From assembly GCA_002396085.1 (NCBI GenBank), contig DGWI01000008.1, forward strand, positions 32,750-96,749: a DNA stretch of 64,000 nucleotides, given 5' to 3'. Of this stretch, positions 10,156 to 20,205 are shown piece after piece. Made by a program: the position numbers and the translations under genes. The notes beneath the pieces were generated by a model, which saw only the letters and a list, made by a program, of their open reading frames with translations, did not search any database and was not told the DNA's origin. This DNA is from Porphyromonadaceae bacterium UBA4262 (GTDB lineage Bacteria; Bacteroidota; Bacteroidia; Bacteroidales; Muribaculaceae). Each line of letters begins with the position of its first letter. Positions within the stretch are counted from its first letter, which is position 1.

Positions 10156-10456
10156 AAAGGTTTATTTTGTTAGTTAATTAATTGTCAAGCTTTCAGCCAC
10201 GGTTCTCTATGCCGTCATTTTATGACGGCCACCAATTAACCAACAAAATTACACCTATTTTCTCACACACACAAATTTTGCCCCGATTTTCACTAAAAAA
10301 TCGAGGCAAAAAGCTGAAAAGCAAATAGACAGATGTCTCGCTTTACTCAAGTTTCTGGAGTAGTTAAGGAGTTAAGACGTCACACTGTTGCGGCACTGTA
10401 CTCCAACCGGCAACAAGAGCATTCGTCTTAACTCCTTTAACTCCTTAACTCCTTAA
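10156..10456. other. Intergenic region: S9 peptidase leader, small hairpin and array-based inverted repeat
   Basis: This 301-nt gap holds the S9 peptidase promoter, a 7-bp hairpin (CCGTCAT / ATGACGG, 10212-10228) in its leader, an AT-rich stretch, and the left part of an inverted repeat that reaches the stop codon of the next gene. No ORF in it looks real. Confidence 0.7.
10244..10275 (-). promoter_or_regulatory. Promoter of the S9 peptidase gene
   Basis: Minus-strand TAATTTTG (10244-10251) with TTTG 20 nt upstream (10272-10275): a full match to the Bacteroidota promoter pattern. It predicts a leader of about 85 nt. Confidence 0.65.
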
Positions 10457-10461
10457 CTACT
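10359..10461. repeat. Inverted repeat made of TTAACTCC units
   Basis: The 21-nt left arm (10359-10379) is matched in inverse in 10424-10461, where extra TTAACTCC copies interrupt the match. The right arm runs over the stop codon of the gene ending at 10457. It may act as that gene's 3'-end structure on the minus strand. Confidence 0.7.
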
Positions 10462-11518
10462 TTAAATAACGTATTGCCTCGTCAAGCAGACCCTTGACGA
10501 AGTCATCCTTGGTCCACTTCTGCATTTCCTTGATGCTCTTGCGGCACAGGTTCAGTTCGCCATCGCTCAATTGGGCTTCCTGCACCTTCTTGCACAACTT
10601 CAAGATCGAGGTGGCATAGGACGCGGCCGAACTGCTCTCGCGCTCGGTTGCGCGCTTGAACGCGTTGCGGTAGTGGTTGAACGACGTGAGCCACTCCACA
10701 TCGTCGGCCGGAGCGTCATCATCGCCGTCGTATACCAGAATCCGACCCAGTCCGCGCAATCCGCCAAGGCTTTTGAGGCCATCAAGCCCTTTAAGGTCTC
10801 CCAGGCTATCGATGCTGTCGCCCAGGCTCTTGAGGGTTTCGCCCAGCTCGTCTAGGTCTATCAGATGGCCGAGGCTGTCGGGCAGGGCTTTTTTCAGCTC
10901 AATCAGCACCGAGTCGGGCGAGCCCTTGAACACACGCATCGACTTGATCTCGCCCGGCACGATGTCATCCAAGTCGTCGCCGCTCAACTCCTTGCCGGCG
11001 ACGCTCACCACATAGGGCTTGCGGCTTTTGCTGGGCTTGGGTGCGTATGTCTTGATTGCACGGCCTGTCAGTTGACCGTCGTCGGTCTCTTTCCACTCCA
11101 CCACATAGCAGTAACGCATCTTGCCGGTTGCATCTTCGGGGTCCATCATGTTGAGCAGCACGTAATTCAACGACTTGTCATCGCCCACCAATTCGGTGTT
11201 CTCGCTGTCATAGTAGATGGAGTAACGCTGCCTGGCGTCGCCCGCCTTGTGGTACACATAACTGTAGGCCTCATCGCTGTCGGTCTTGAATGCCTCAATC
11301 AAGTCATTGACCTTGCGTTGCGATGCGCGGTCGGTTGTCGTGAACTGACAAACCTCCAGCAGGCCAATGCACTTGCCATTGTCAGTGCTGTTGCTGTTGC
11401 GCTGACCGGTGATGCAGCCGCTCTGTTTCAGTGCCTCGTAGGCGCTCTTGACGTGTGTCTGTGCCGACAATGTGGCGACCATCGCCACCATCATTGCCAT
11501 CATGATCATCTTCTTCAT
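10457..11518 (-). CDS. Secreted protein of unknown function, third gene of a sigma/anti-sigma cluster
   Basis: 353 residues starting with a signal peptide (MKKMIMMAMMVAMVATLSAQ). I do not recognise the family. The middle contains GEIKSMRVFKGSPDSV, which resembles the short plug-like segment of TonB/BlaR1-type proteins in Bacteroidota. A leucine/glycine/aspartate-rich repeat follows (LGDSIDSLGDLKGLDGLKSLGGLRGLG, written here in part), and the C-terminal 80 residues are helical and charged. It lies downstream of an ECF sigma factor and a membrane anti-sigma-like protein on the same strand, with an 88-nt gap holding a C/G-rich hairpin. That context suggests an envelope-sensing or regulated export product, but function is unknown. 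Confidence 0.75.
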   Translation of the reverse strand: MKKMIMMAMMVAMVATLSAQTHVKSAYEALKQSGCITGQRNSNSTDNGKCIGLLEVCQFTTTDRASQRKVNDLIEAFKTDSDEAYSYVYHKAGDARQRYSIYYDSENTELVGDDKSLNYVLLNMMDPEDATGKMRYCYVVEWKETDDGQLTGRAIKTYAPKPSKSRKPYVVSVAGKELSGDDLDDIVPGEIKSMRVFKGSPDSVLIELKKALPDSLGHLIDLDELGETLKSLGDSIDSLGDLKGLDGLKSLGGLRGLGRILVYDGDDDAPADDVEWLTSFNHYRNAFKRATERESSSAASYATSILKLCKKVQEAQLSDGELNLCRKSIKEMQKWTKDDFVKGLLDEAIRYLK

Positions 11519-11576
11519 AATTTGGTTTATTTTGAGTATTTGAATTTATATTTATGATGTAAGTCGCCACGGCATC

Positions 11577-11601
11577 ATTCCCCCTTTAGGGGGCTAGGGG
11601 G
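11577..11601. other. Short G/C-rich hairpin in the anti-sigma to secreted-protein gap
   Basis: CCCCCTTTAGGGGG can fold as a tight stem, followed by a second GGGGG that can compete for the same C-run. It has no T-run, so it is more likely an mRNA structure than a terminator. Confidence 0.4.
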
Positions 11602-11606
11602 CTTCA

Positions 11607-12239
11607 TCACTCACATGGCAGCGATGTGTAGTGCCACCCGCTCTGCCGGGCGGCCCGCTGACGGCGCAGTTCGTGCAACTCCTGCTCCAGTTCCAGTTGC
11701 TCGGCCAGATATTCGCTCTCGGCGAGCTCTAGGTCGCCTGCGGTGCGTGTCACCTCCACGCTATCTTGCTTGGAGAGTTGGGCCGGTTCTGGCTTTTTCG
11801 TTGTTGGCGCTTTTACTTTAGGCTTGGCTATTGCAGCTGGCTTGACTTGTCGGCTGTCGGCAAGTCTCTCAACCTTGACAGTAGGTTTTGTGGCTGCTGT
11901 GTCGGGTTGCACCTGTGCGGTGACCGGTGGTTGGGGCACTGCCGGGGTGGGGCGCGTGTGCTGCCGTGCAAGCCCTATGGTCAACAATATGGCGACTGCT
12001 GCCGCTGCGGCCCAGTGCCACCACGCAAAACGCTTATGCGATGCCGCTGTTCGTTCGGCCAGTTGCTCCAGCGGCAGCCCGTCATCAAATGCCGCGAACA
12101 TCTGCTGGTAGGGCAGCAGCGCACCGTCCACCTCATGTGTGCGCAGCCAGTCGCCCAGCTCGCGCTCCTCGTCGAGCGACGTCTCGCCCTCCATGAAACG
12201 CCTCAGCAGTTCCTCAATATGTAATCGTTCATCTTTCAT
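11607..12239 (-). CDS. Anti-sigma-factor-like single-pass membrane protein
   Basis: I start it at 12239 (MKDERLHIEELLRRFMEGETSLDEERELGDWL), 210 residues. The 15 extra residues of the longer reading come from the repeat array. The N-terminal 60 residues are a helical cytoplasmic part resembling anti-sigma N-termini of Bacteroidota. A membrane helix spans about 72-92 (WWHWAAAAAVAILLTIGLA). A proline-rich periplasmic stretch and a charged, coiled-coil-like tail (AEQLELEQELHELRRQRAA) complete it. The gene follows the ECF sigma gene with a 75-nt gap holding an 8-nt array. Inferred role: holding that sigma factor at the membrane. Confidence 0.75.
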   Translation of the reverse strand: MKDERLHIEELLRRFMEGETSLDEERELGDWLRTHEVDGALLPYQQMFAAFDDGLPLEQLAERTAASHKRFAWWHWAAAAAVAILLTIGLARQHTRPTPAVPQPPVTAQVQPDTAATKPTVKVERLADSRQVKPAAIAKPKVKAPTTKKPEPAQLSKQDSVEVTRTAGDLELAESEYLAEQLELEQELHELRRQRAARQSGWHYTSLPCE

Positions 12240-12254
12240 GTCACAACAAGTTAC

Positions 12255-12310
12255 GAGTAATCGAGTAATTGAGAGTTCAAGCATTCGAGTTGTCGAGCAA
12301 TCGAGCAGAG
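12255..12310. repeat. 8-nt tandem array (GAGTAATC-like, seven units)
   Basis: GAGTAATC, GAGTAATT, GAGAGTTC, AAGCATTC, GAGTTGTC, GAGCAATC and GAGCAGAG follow in strict register between the sigma and anti-sigma genes. It has the same period and a related unit (reverse complement) to the arrays at 4340 and 53371. Confidence 0.85.
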
Positions 12311-12314
12311 TTTC

Positions 12315-12809
12315 TCAATTCTCATTTTTCAATTGCTCTAGCAACCACTTCCTTGCTCGCGAGAGCAGCACCTTGGCCGATGTCGCCTCGATGCCCAGCA
12401 GCGATGCAATCTCTTCGTAGGTGCGATGCTCCACCTGCCGCATCACCAGCACCGTGTGTTGTCGTGGCGGCAGTTGTGCCAACCGCTCCTTCAGCCATTG
12501 CTCTTCCTCGCGGCCGATGATGTCGCTATCTGCCCATTTGTCTGAGACCGACAAGTGACTGGGAGCGTCATCCAGTCGGATGGTGCGTTGGCTGCGATGC
12601 ATGTCGATGGCGAGGTTGCGTGCCATGACCATCGACAGTGCCTCCACCGAGCGGTAGCGGTCCAGTTCCATGCGCATGGCCCAGAGCTTGAGCATCGTGT
12701 CTTGAGCGATGTCATCGGCCTCGTCCTCTGTGGCGCCGTAAGCCAGCCCAGTGTCATAGGCTCGCTTGCGCCAGTTGCCTGCCATTCGCTCAAATTCGCT
12801 CTGCTCCAT
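12315..12809 (-). CDS. ECF-type RNA polymerase sigma-70 family factor
   Basis: 164 residues from the ATG at 12809 (MEQSEFERMAGNW). The longer reading from 12875 is excluded because the promoter -7 box lies inside it. Region 2 is seen in ATEDEADDIAQDTMLKLW and LSMVMARNLAIDMHR. Region 4 is seen in LPPRQHTVLVMRQVEHRTYEEIASLLGIEATSAKVLLSRAR, a helix-turn-helix. Between them is the usual variable linker. It heads a cluster with a membrane anti-sigma-like protein and a secreted protein, a standard arrangement for envelope-responsive ECF systems. No FecI-style TonB receptor is next to it. Confidence 0.92.
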   Translation of the reverse strand: MEQSEFERMAGNWRKRAYDTGLAYGATEDEADDIAQDTMLKLWAMRMELDRYRSVEALSMVMARNLAIDMHRSQRTIRLDDAPSHLSVSDKWADSDIIGREEEQWLKERLAQLPPRQHTVLVMRQVEHRTYEEIASLLGIEATSAKVLLSRARKWLLEQLKNEN

Positions 12810-12853
12810 GCTTTGTCTGTTCTCGTCTTTGCTATTAAAACGATAACCATCCC

Positions 12854-12861
12854 CAAAAGTA
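12854..12861 (-). promoter_or_regulatory. -7 box of the ECF sigma gene
   Basis: TACTTTTG on the minus strand lies 45 nt upstream of the chosen ATG. It fixes the start at 12809 instead of 12875. No good -33 box was seen. Confidence 0.5.
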
Positions 12862-13009
12862 AACACCCTTAACAATCTTTAATAAAGAATCCCCACGATC
12901 CAACTGGTCGGTTAATGAATTGAGAGCAATCTTGCTGGTTGTAAGAATAATTTGTAACAATTTGACTAGAATTATTAATTAAAAGTACGCTGGAGTCAAG
13001 TTTTTTGCG

Positions 13010-13017
13010 TAATTTTG
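13010..13017 (+). promoter_or_regulatory. -7 box of the DUF3667 gene
   Basis: TAATTTTG lies 21 nt upstream of the ATG at 13039. It supports that ATG, not the TTG at 13186, as the original start of the gene. Confidence 0.55.
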
Positions 13018-13038
13018 CGAAATAATTAAGGTGTAATC

Positions 13039-14070
13039 ATGAAAATAAAGCAGCGACTGGAGATTTTTCGCCAATGGCAGCAACAGCCTTTCAGCTACTG
13101 ACGCGATAGTGCTACCCACAAGTGCAACAACTGTGGCGAGGAGTTTCAGGGTAACTATTGTCCCACTTGCTCGCAACGAGCACGCTTGGGACGTATCACC
13201 TGGAAGAATGTGTGGCTGGGATTTATGGAGCTGTGGGGAATGCACACGCGCTCCATGCCCTACTCGCTGTTGCAGCTGCTGCTCAGGCCGGGCTACTTTA
13301 TCGGCGACTACATCACCGGGCGACGCCAGGTGAGTTTCCCGCCAATGAAGATGCTGGTGATCATGGGGCTGCTGGTGCTCATGGTCAACAATCTGGCTGA
13401 TCCAGAGGCCACTCAGCAGGCCGAGCAGGTTACGCTCGACGGCGATTTTGGTGACAGGATAAAAATCATCGTCGACGGTGCCATCTCATGGCTTGATATA
13501 CACAGCGATTGGGTTGTCTTGTTGTTGCTTTCATTTCTCATTTGGCCCACATGGTCGCTTTTCCGCATCTCTCCCCGATGCGACCACCACACCTTGCCCG
13601 AGGGATTTTTCATACAAGTGTTCAACAGTGTGCACTTGCTCTTACTGGTGCTGGCGCACAACTTGATTGCCGCCGTCTTGCCATTTATTCGGAGTGAGAT
13701 AGGTGGAAATGTCTATATGGCAGTCATCGCTGTTCAGCTTTATCGCACCTATAAGCAATTGTTCGGGCATAGCCATTGGGGCACCGTGTGGCGAATGGTC
13801 GTGGCGGTGACTGTGGCGATACTGCTGATGTTTGCTTTCCTTTTTGCTGTTGTGTGCATTCTCGTCTCCATACAGCCCGATAGCCCTAGGGCATTTATTT
13901 ATATGATTGGGATTGTGGCCTTTCCATTGCCATTCCTTGTGGTCATTCTCACCCTGCTGGCGGTCAGCAACGCCTGCATCAAGCATCAGCTCAAAAGGGA
14001 CGCAAAAAAACAACAGCAGCAGGTCGAACAAGAGCAGGTGATGAGTCAAGAACCCGAGACTTCGCAATAG
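13039..14070 (+). pseudogene. DUF3667 family membrane protein interrupted by an in-frame TGA at codon 21
   Basis: Reading from the ATG at 13039 gives MKIKQRLEIFRQWQQQPFSY, then TGA (13099-13101), then RDSATHKCNNCGEEF and so on in the same frame to the stop at 14070. The stretch after the TGA has a zinc ribbon (CNNC...CPTC), a RPGYFIGDYITGRRQVSFPP block and five or so membrane helices, which is the DUF3667 layout. The zinc ribbon lies before any good restart codon: TTG at 13186 and ATG near 13225 would both lose it. A promoter sits just before 13039. A nonsense mutation is therefore likely; reinitiation, recoding or a sequencing error remain possible. Function of the family is unknown. Confidence 0.75.
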
Positions 14071-14142
14071 TTGCCCAATCGCGACAAACTAGCCAAACAT
14101 GTGACATGGTGGCTGGTCGGTTGTCACGATTGTTGTTGAATG

Positions 14143-16053
14143 TTAGTTTTTCCTTCGTTGATTTGGACCGTTCTTTCGCCTTTTGGGGGATACTGAATGG
14201 GCTGGCGTGCTGGGTTGGGTGCCTGAATGGGGATTCTGATAGAGCAAGGCGAGCAGGTCGGGGCGGTGCAGACGCCGCAGGGCTGCCTGGATGGCGGGTC
14301 GCTGCTCCTTGTCGTACCAGAAGAAGTAGCGGCGTTGAGCCAGCTTGTCGTCCTTGCTGTGGGCGCAATAGATGGGTTGCAACGTGTAGGGGTGCAAGCC
14401 GGTGAAGAAAGCCTCGGTCGACACGGTCATTGGTGTGGGTGTGAAGTCCTGCACTTGCTCTAGATGGAAGTTGAGTTCCTTGGTGATTGCGGCAAGTTCG
14501 GCCATGTCCACCTCGCGGCAACCGGGGTGCGACGAGATGAAGTAAGGAATCAATTGCTGGTTGAGGTGGTACTTGGCGTTGATGCGGTCGAACAGTGCTT
14601 TGAACTGGCGGAACAAATCGAACGACGGCTTGCGCATCACTTGCAGGACGGTATCACTGGTGTGTTCGGGAGCCACCTTCAGGCGACCCGAGACATGATA
14701 ACGGATGAGTTCTTCGTTGAACTGTGAGTTCACTTTGTCGATATGTGGGTCGCCTGTGCGATGCATCGACAGGTCGTAACGTACACCGCTGCCGATGAAC
14801 GACTTCTTGACCTCGGGTAGAGCGTCAACGCTGTGGTAGATGTCGAGCAGCGCGCTGTGGTCGGTGTTGAGGTTGCTGCACGGCTGAGGGTGCAGGCACG
14901 ACGGACGGGCACATCGTTGACACCGTTCCAGATCGCGTCCGTGCATGCCATACATGTTCGCGCTAGGGCCACCCAGGTCGCTGATATAGCCCTTGAAGTC
15001 GGTCATCTTGACCACCTGGCGCACCTCACGCATGATTGACTCTTTGCTTCGTGAGGCGATAAATTTGCCCTGATGGGCGCTGATGGTGCAGAAAGCGCAG
15101 CCGCCGAAGCACCCGCGGTGCATATTAACCGAGTGGCGTATCATCTCATAGGCGGGGATGCGCTTGCCCTGATAGCGCGGGTGGGGCAGGCGGGTATAGG
15201 GCAGGTCGAACGATGCGTCAATCTCCTGGGTGGTCATGGGCGGGTTGGTGCGGTTCACCTTGATGGCATACCGCCCCGTGGCTTGCCACAAGTTGTGTCC
15301 GTGCCACAGGTTGCTCTCGACCTCAATGGTGCGGAAATTCTCGGCCTGAGCACGCATCGACCGCCGGCACTCGTCCAACGAGTGCAACACCACATCCGTT
15401 TCGCTGTCCGAGGCAGGTATCTCGCTCAGCGGGCGGCGCACGACGGTTTGCGGAATATCGACAAGTTGACCTATGCTGCCGCCATTGCTCAACGCCTCGG
15501 CAATGGCGATGATAGGTTTCTCGCCCATGCCGTAAACGAGCATGTCGGCCGGGCTGTCAATGAGAATCGACGGACGCAGGCGATCCTGCCAGTAGTCGTA
15601 GTGTGCCAAGCGGCGCAGCGAGGCCTCGATGCCACCAGCCACCACGGGTACGTCAGGCCAGCACTTCTTCAGAGCCTCGGCATAGACGATGGTGGGGTAG
15701 TCGGGACGAGCACCGGCGCGACCGTCGGGTGTGTAGGCATCATCGCTGCGTCGGCGCCGGTTGGCTGTGTAGTGGTTCACCATCGAGTCCATCGCACCGG
15801 CGTGTACGCCGAAGAACAGGCGGGGACTGCCCAGTTTCTTGAAGTCACGCAGGTCGTCACGCCAGTTGGGCTGCGGCACGATGGCCACGCGGTAGCCGTG
15901 TGCCTCTAGCACGCGTCCGATAACCGCCGCGCCCATCGACGGATGGTCGATGTAGGCATCCCCAGTGAACAGAATCACGTCGGCCTCTTCCCAGCCCAGG
16001 TGATCCATCTCCTTGCGTGTGGTGGGCAACCACTGTCCATTAATCTTTGCCAC
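14143..16053 (-). CDS. YgiQ family radical SAM protein
   Basis: 636 residues with an N-terminal YgiQ-type domain (ADVILFTGDAYIDHPSMGAAVIGRVLEA written in part; DHPSMGAA is the hallmark). The radical SAM cluster motif is CFGGCAFC with C315, C319 and C322. A C-terminal extension of basic, low-complexity sequence (SPKRRKNGPNQRRKN) ends it, as in many homologues. The true substrate of the family is not established. It follows uvrB on the same strand with 47 nt between them, a gap made of 7-nt repeats, so the two may share a transcript. Confidence 0.92.
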   Translation of the reverse strand: MAKINGQWLPTTRKEMDHLGWEEADVILFTGDAYIDHPSMGAAVIGRVLEAHGYRVAIVPQPNWRDDLRDFKKLGSPRLFFGVHAGAMDSMVNHYTANRRRRSDDAYTPDGRAGARPDYPTIVYAEALKKCWPDVPVVAGGIEASLRRLAHYDYWQDRLRPSILIDSPADMLVYGMGEKPIIAIAEALSNGGSIGQLVDIPQTVVRRPLSEIPASDSETDVVLHSLDECRRSMRAQAENFRTIEVESNLWHGHNLWQATGRYAIKVNRTNPPMTTQEIDASFDLPYTRLPHPRYQGKRIPAYEMIRHSVNMHRGCFGGCAFCTISAHQGKFIASRSKESIMREVRQVVKMTDFKGYISDLGGPSANMYGMHGRDLERCQRCARPSCLHPQPCSNLNTDHSALLDIYHSVDALPEVKKSFIGSGVRYDLSMHRTGDPHIDKVNSQFNEELIRYHVSGRLKVAPEHTSDTVLQVMRKPSFDLFRQFKALFDRINAKYHLNQQLIPYFISSHPGCREVDMAELAAITKELNFHLEQVQDFTPTPMTVSTEAFFTGLHPYTLQPIYCAHSKDDKLAQRRYFFWYDKEQRPAIQAALRRLHRPDLLALLYQNPHSGTQPSTPAHSVSPKRRKNGPNQRRKN

Positions 16054-16062
16054 TAAAACTAT

Positions 16063-16090
16063 CTCAATTCTAAATTCTAAATTCTTAATT
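16063..16090. repeat. 7-nt tandem array (CTCAATT, CTAAATT, CTAAATT, CTTAATT)
   Basis: Four heptamers fill most of the 47-nt gap between uvrB and the YgiQ gene. Confidence 0.8.
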
Positions 16091-16100
16091 AAAACAAAGC

Positions 16101-18176
<2,076 letters not shown>

Positions 18177-18197
18177 CGTTCATTCTCAATAACTCTG

Positions 18198-18205
18198 CAA
18201 AGTTA
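18198..18205 (-). promoter_or_regulatory. -7 box of uvrB
   Basis: TAACTTTG on the minus strand lies 22 nt before the uvrB ATG. No LexA-like box was identified. Confidence 0.55.
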
Positions 18206-18238
18206 CTCATTCTTTTCCACTCAGCCACTACCCTGACA

Positions 18239-18274
18239 GCAAAAATTGCCCCTGCACCGAGGTCAAGGGGCAAT
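18239..18274 (-). terminator. Rho-independent terminator of the ABC exporter operon
   Basis: The 9-bp stem ATTGCCCCT / AGGGGCAAT is followed on the minus strand by a T-run (AATTTTTGC), 27 nt past the stop at 18301. Confidence 0.85.
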
Positions 18275-18300
18275 CTTGAGTTCAAGATATTGAGTCTGGA

Positions 18301-20205
18301 TCAGATCTCGTGTCCAGTGTAGAGTTGGTAGTACTTGCCACGTTGCGACAACAACTCGTCGTGGGTGCCGTGTTCGATGATGCGTCCACGCTCAAGCACG
18401 ATAATGCAGTCGGCGTTGCGCACAGTGCTCAGGCGGTGGGCTATGACAAAGGTGGTGCGCCCCTGCATGAGCGAGTCCATGCCGCGCTGCACCAGCCGCT
18501 CGGTGTGGGTGTCGATGCTCGATGTGGCCTCGTCGAGGATAAGCACTGGCGGGTCGGCCACGGCAGCACGCGCGATGGCCAGCAACTGCCGCTCGCCCTG
18601 ACTCAGGTTGCCGCCGTCACCGCTCAGCACGGTGTTGTATCCGTCGGCCAAGCGACGGATGAAGCCGTCGGCACCTACCAATTTAGCGGCCTCGATGCAG
18701 TCCTGGTCGGTAGCGTTGAGATTGCCATAGCGGATGTTGTCGAGCACCGAGCCAGTAAACAGATGGGTCTCCTGCAGCACCATGCCCAGCGAGCGCCGCA
18801 AGTGCGGCTTGCTGATGTCGGTGATGTTGATGCCGTCATAGGTGATGCTGCCGTCCTGAATGTCGTAGAAGCGGTTAATGAGGTTGGTGATAGTGGTTTT
18901 ACCGGCTCCAGTGCCGCCCACAAAGGCAATCTTCTGGTCGGGCATGGCATTTATCATGATGTCGTAGAGCACCTGCTTGTCGGGTGTGTAGCCGAAGTCG
19001 ACCATGTCCATCTGCACACCGCCCTCGACCTTGACAAACTGAGGTTTGCCGCCATCCTGCGCTGGGATGTGCCAGGCCCAGATGCCTGTGCGGTGGGGCA
19101 CAGGTATGAGCATACCGTTGCTCGACTCCATGGCGTTGACCAGCGTGACGTGGCCTTGATCGGCCTCGGGCTGTTCATCGAGCAGGCGGAACACGCGCTC
19201 GGCGCCCACACTAGCGTTGAGCACACTGTTGATTTGTTGGCTCACCTGTGCGATGGGGCGTGCAAAACTCTTGTTTAGTGTCAAGAATGCCACCAGGGTA
19301 CCCAACGTGAGTGACACCTGGCCACCCAAGATGAGTGTGGCGCCCACCACACCGATGAGCACATAACTCAAGTGTCCCAGGTTGCCGTTGACGGGCATCA
19401 CGATGTTGGCGATGCGGTTGGCGTTGTAGGTGCTGTCGCGCAACTGCTCGTTGATGTGCTCAAACTGCTCGATCGCTTCCTGTTCGTGGCAGAACACCTT
19501 GACGACCTTCTGTCCGGTCATCATCTCCTCGATGTAGCCGTTGACATCGGCCAGACGTTGTTGCTGCACCTTGAAGTGACGCCGCGACCGCTTGCCCAGC
19601 CAAGTGGTGACTACTGCCATGAGGATGGCCATCACAAATGACACCAGTGTCAACGGGATGCTCAGGGCAATCATGCTAACAAGCGTGATACCGATGGTAA
19701 TGAGCGAGTTCAGTGCCTGCGGTAGACTCTGATTGATCATCTGACGCAGGGTGTCGACATCGTTGGTGTAGGTCGACATCACCTCGCCGTGCGAGTGGGT
19801 GTCAAAGTAACTGATGGGCAGCCGCTCCATGTGGTTGAACATATCGGTGCGCAGACGCAGCATGGTGCCTTGTGTGACGTTAATCATCAGCCGGTTGTGG
19901 GTGTAAGAGCAGATCACACCCACCACCAGCACGGCCGCTAGTTTGAACAGTGTCTGGGCAAGTGGGGCAAAGTCGGGATGGGCGGTCTGTGTCATCGGCA
20001 CTATATAGTCGTCGATGAGCGTGCGGGTAAACAGGGTCGATGCTAGCGTGGTCACGGCGGTGATGATGATGCACAACGCCACAGTCAGCAACGAAAACTT
20101 GTAGTGCCGCATCACCAAGCGCACCAGACGCATCAGGATATCACGTTTCTTGCTCTGGGGCTCACCGATGGGCATCTGGTTTTGTCTCATTCCGGGCATT
20201 CTCAT
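18301..20205 (-). CDS. ABC exporter half-transporter with catalytic Walker B glutamate
   Basis: 634 residues: a cytoplasmic N-terminus, six membrane helices (about 35-330), then an ATPase domain. Walker A is GGTGAGKT (430-437), Walker B is PVLILDEAT with catalytic E559, and the signature is LSQGE (534-538) in place of LSGGQ. It overlaps the upstream half-transporter by 4 nt, so the pair forms a heterodimer. The imperfect signature here and the Asp-containing Walker B in the partner fall in the same composite ATP site, as in TM287/TM288-type multidrug exporters. A linker of about 40 residues between the membrane and ATPase domains is longer than usual. The substrate is unknown; drugs or lipids are the family norm. 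Confidence 0.93.
   Translation of the reverse strand: MRMPGMRQNQMPIGEPQSKKRDILMRLVRLVMRHYKFSLLTVALCIIITAVTTLASTLFTRTLIDDYIVPMTQTAHPDFAPLAQTLFKLAAVLVVGVICSYTHNRLMINVTQGTMLRLRTDMFNHMERLPISYFDTHSHGEVMSTYTNDVDTLRQMINQSLPQALNSLITIGITLVSMIALSIPLTLVSFVMAILMAVVTTWLGKRSRRHFKVQQQRLADVNGYIEEMMTGQKVVKVFCHEQEAIEQFEHINEQLRDSTYNANRIANIVMPVNGNLGHLSYVLIGVVGATLILGGQVSLTLGTLVAFLTLNKSFARPIAQVSQQINSVLNASVGAERVFRLLDEQPEADQGHVTLVNAMESSNGMLIPVPHRTGIWAWHIPAQDGGKPQFVKVEGGVQMDMVDFGYTPDKQVLYDIMINAMPDQKIAFVGGTGAGKTTITNLINRFYDIQDGSITYDGINITDISKPHLRRSLGMVLQETHLFTGSVLDNIRYGNLNATDQDCIEAAKLVGADGFIRRLADGYNTVLSGDGGNLSQGERQLLAIARAAVADPPVLILDEATSSIDTHTERLVQRGMDSLMQGRTTFVIAHRLSTVRNADCIIVLERGRIIEHGTHDELLSQRGKYYQLYTGHEI

Noticed and set aside
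13099..13101. TGA as selenocysteine codon
   Set aside because: No hairpin resembling a SECIS follows and DUF3667 has no selenoprotein members that I know; a nonsense mutation is simpler.
13186..14070. DUF3667 gene starting at TTG 13186
   Set aside because: The conserved zinc ribbon and the promoter lie upstream of the TTG, so this would be only a remnant frame.
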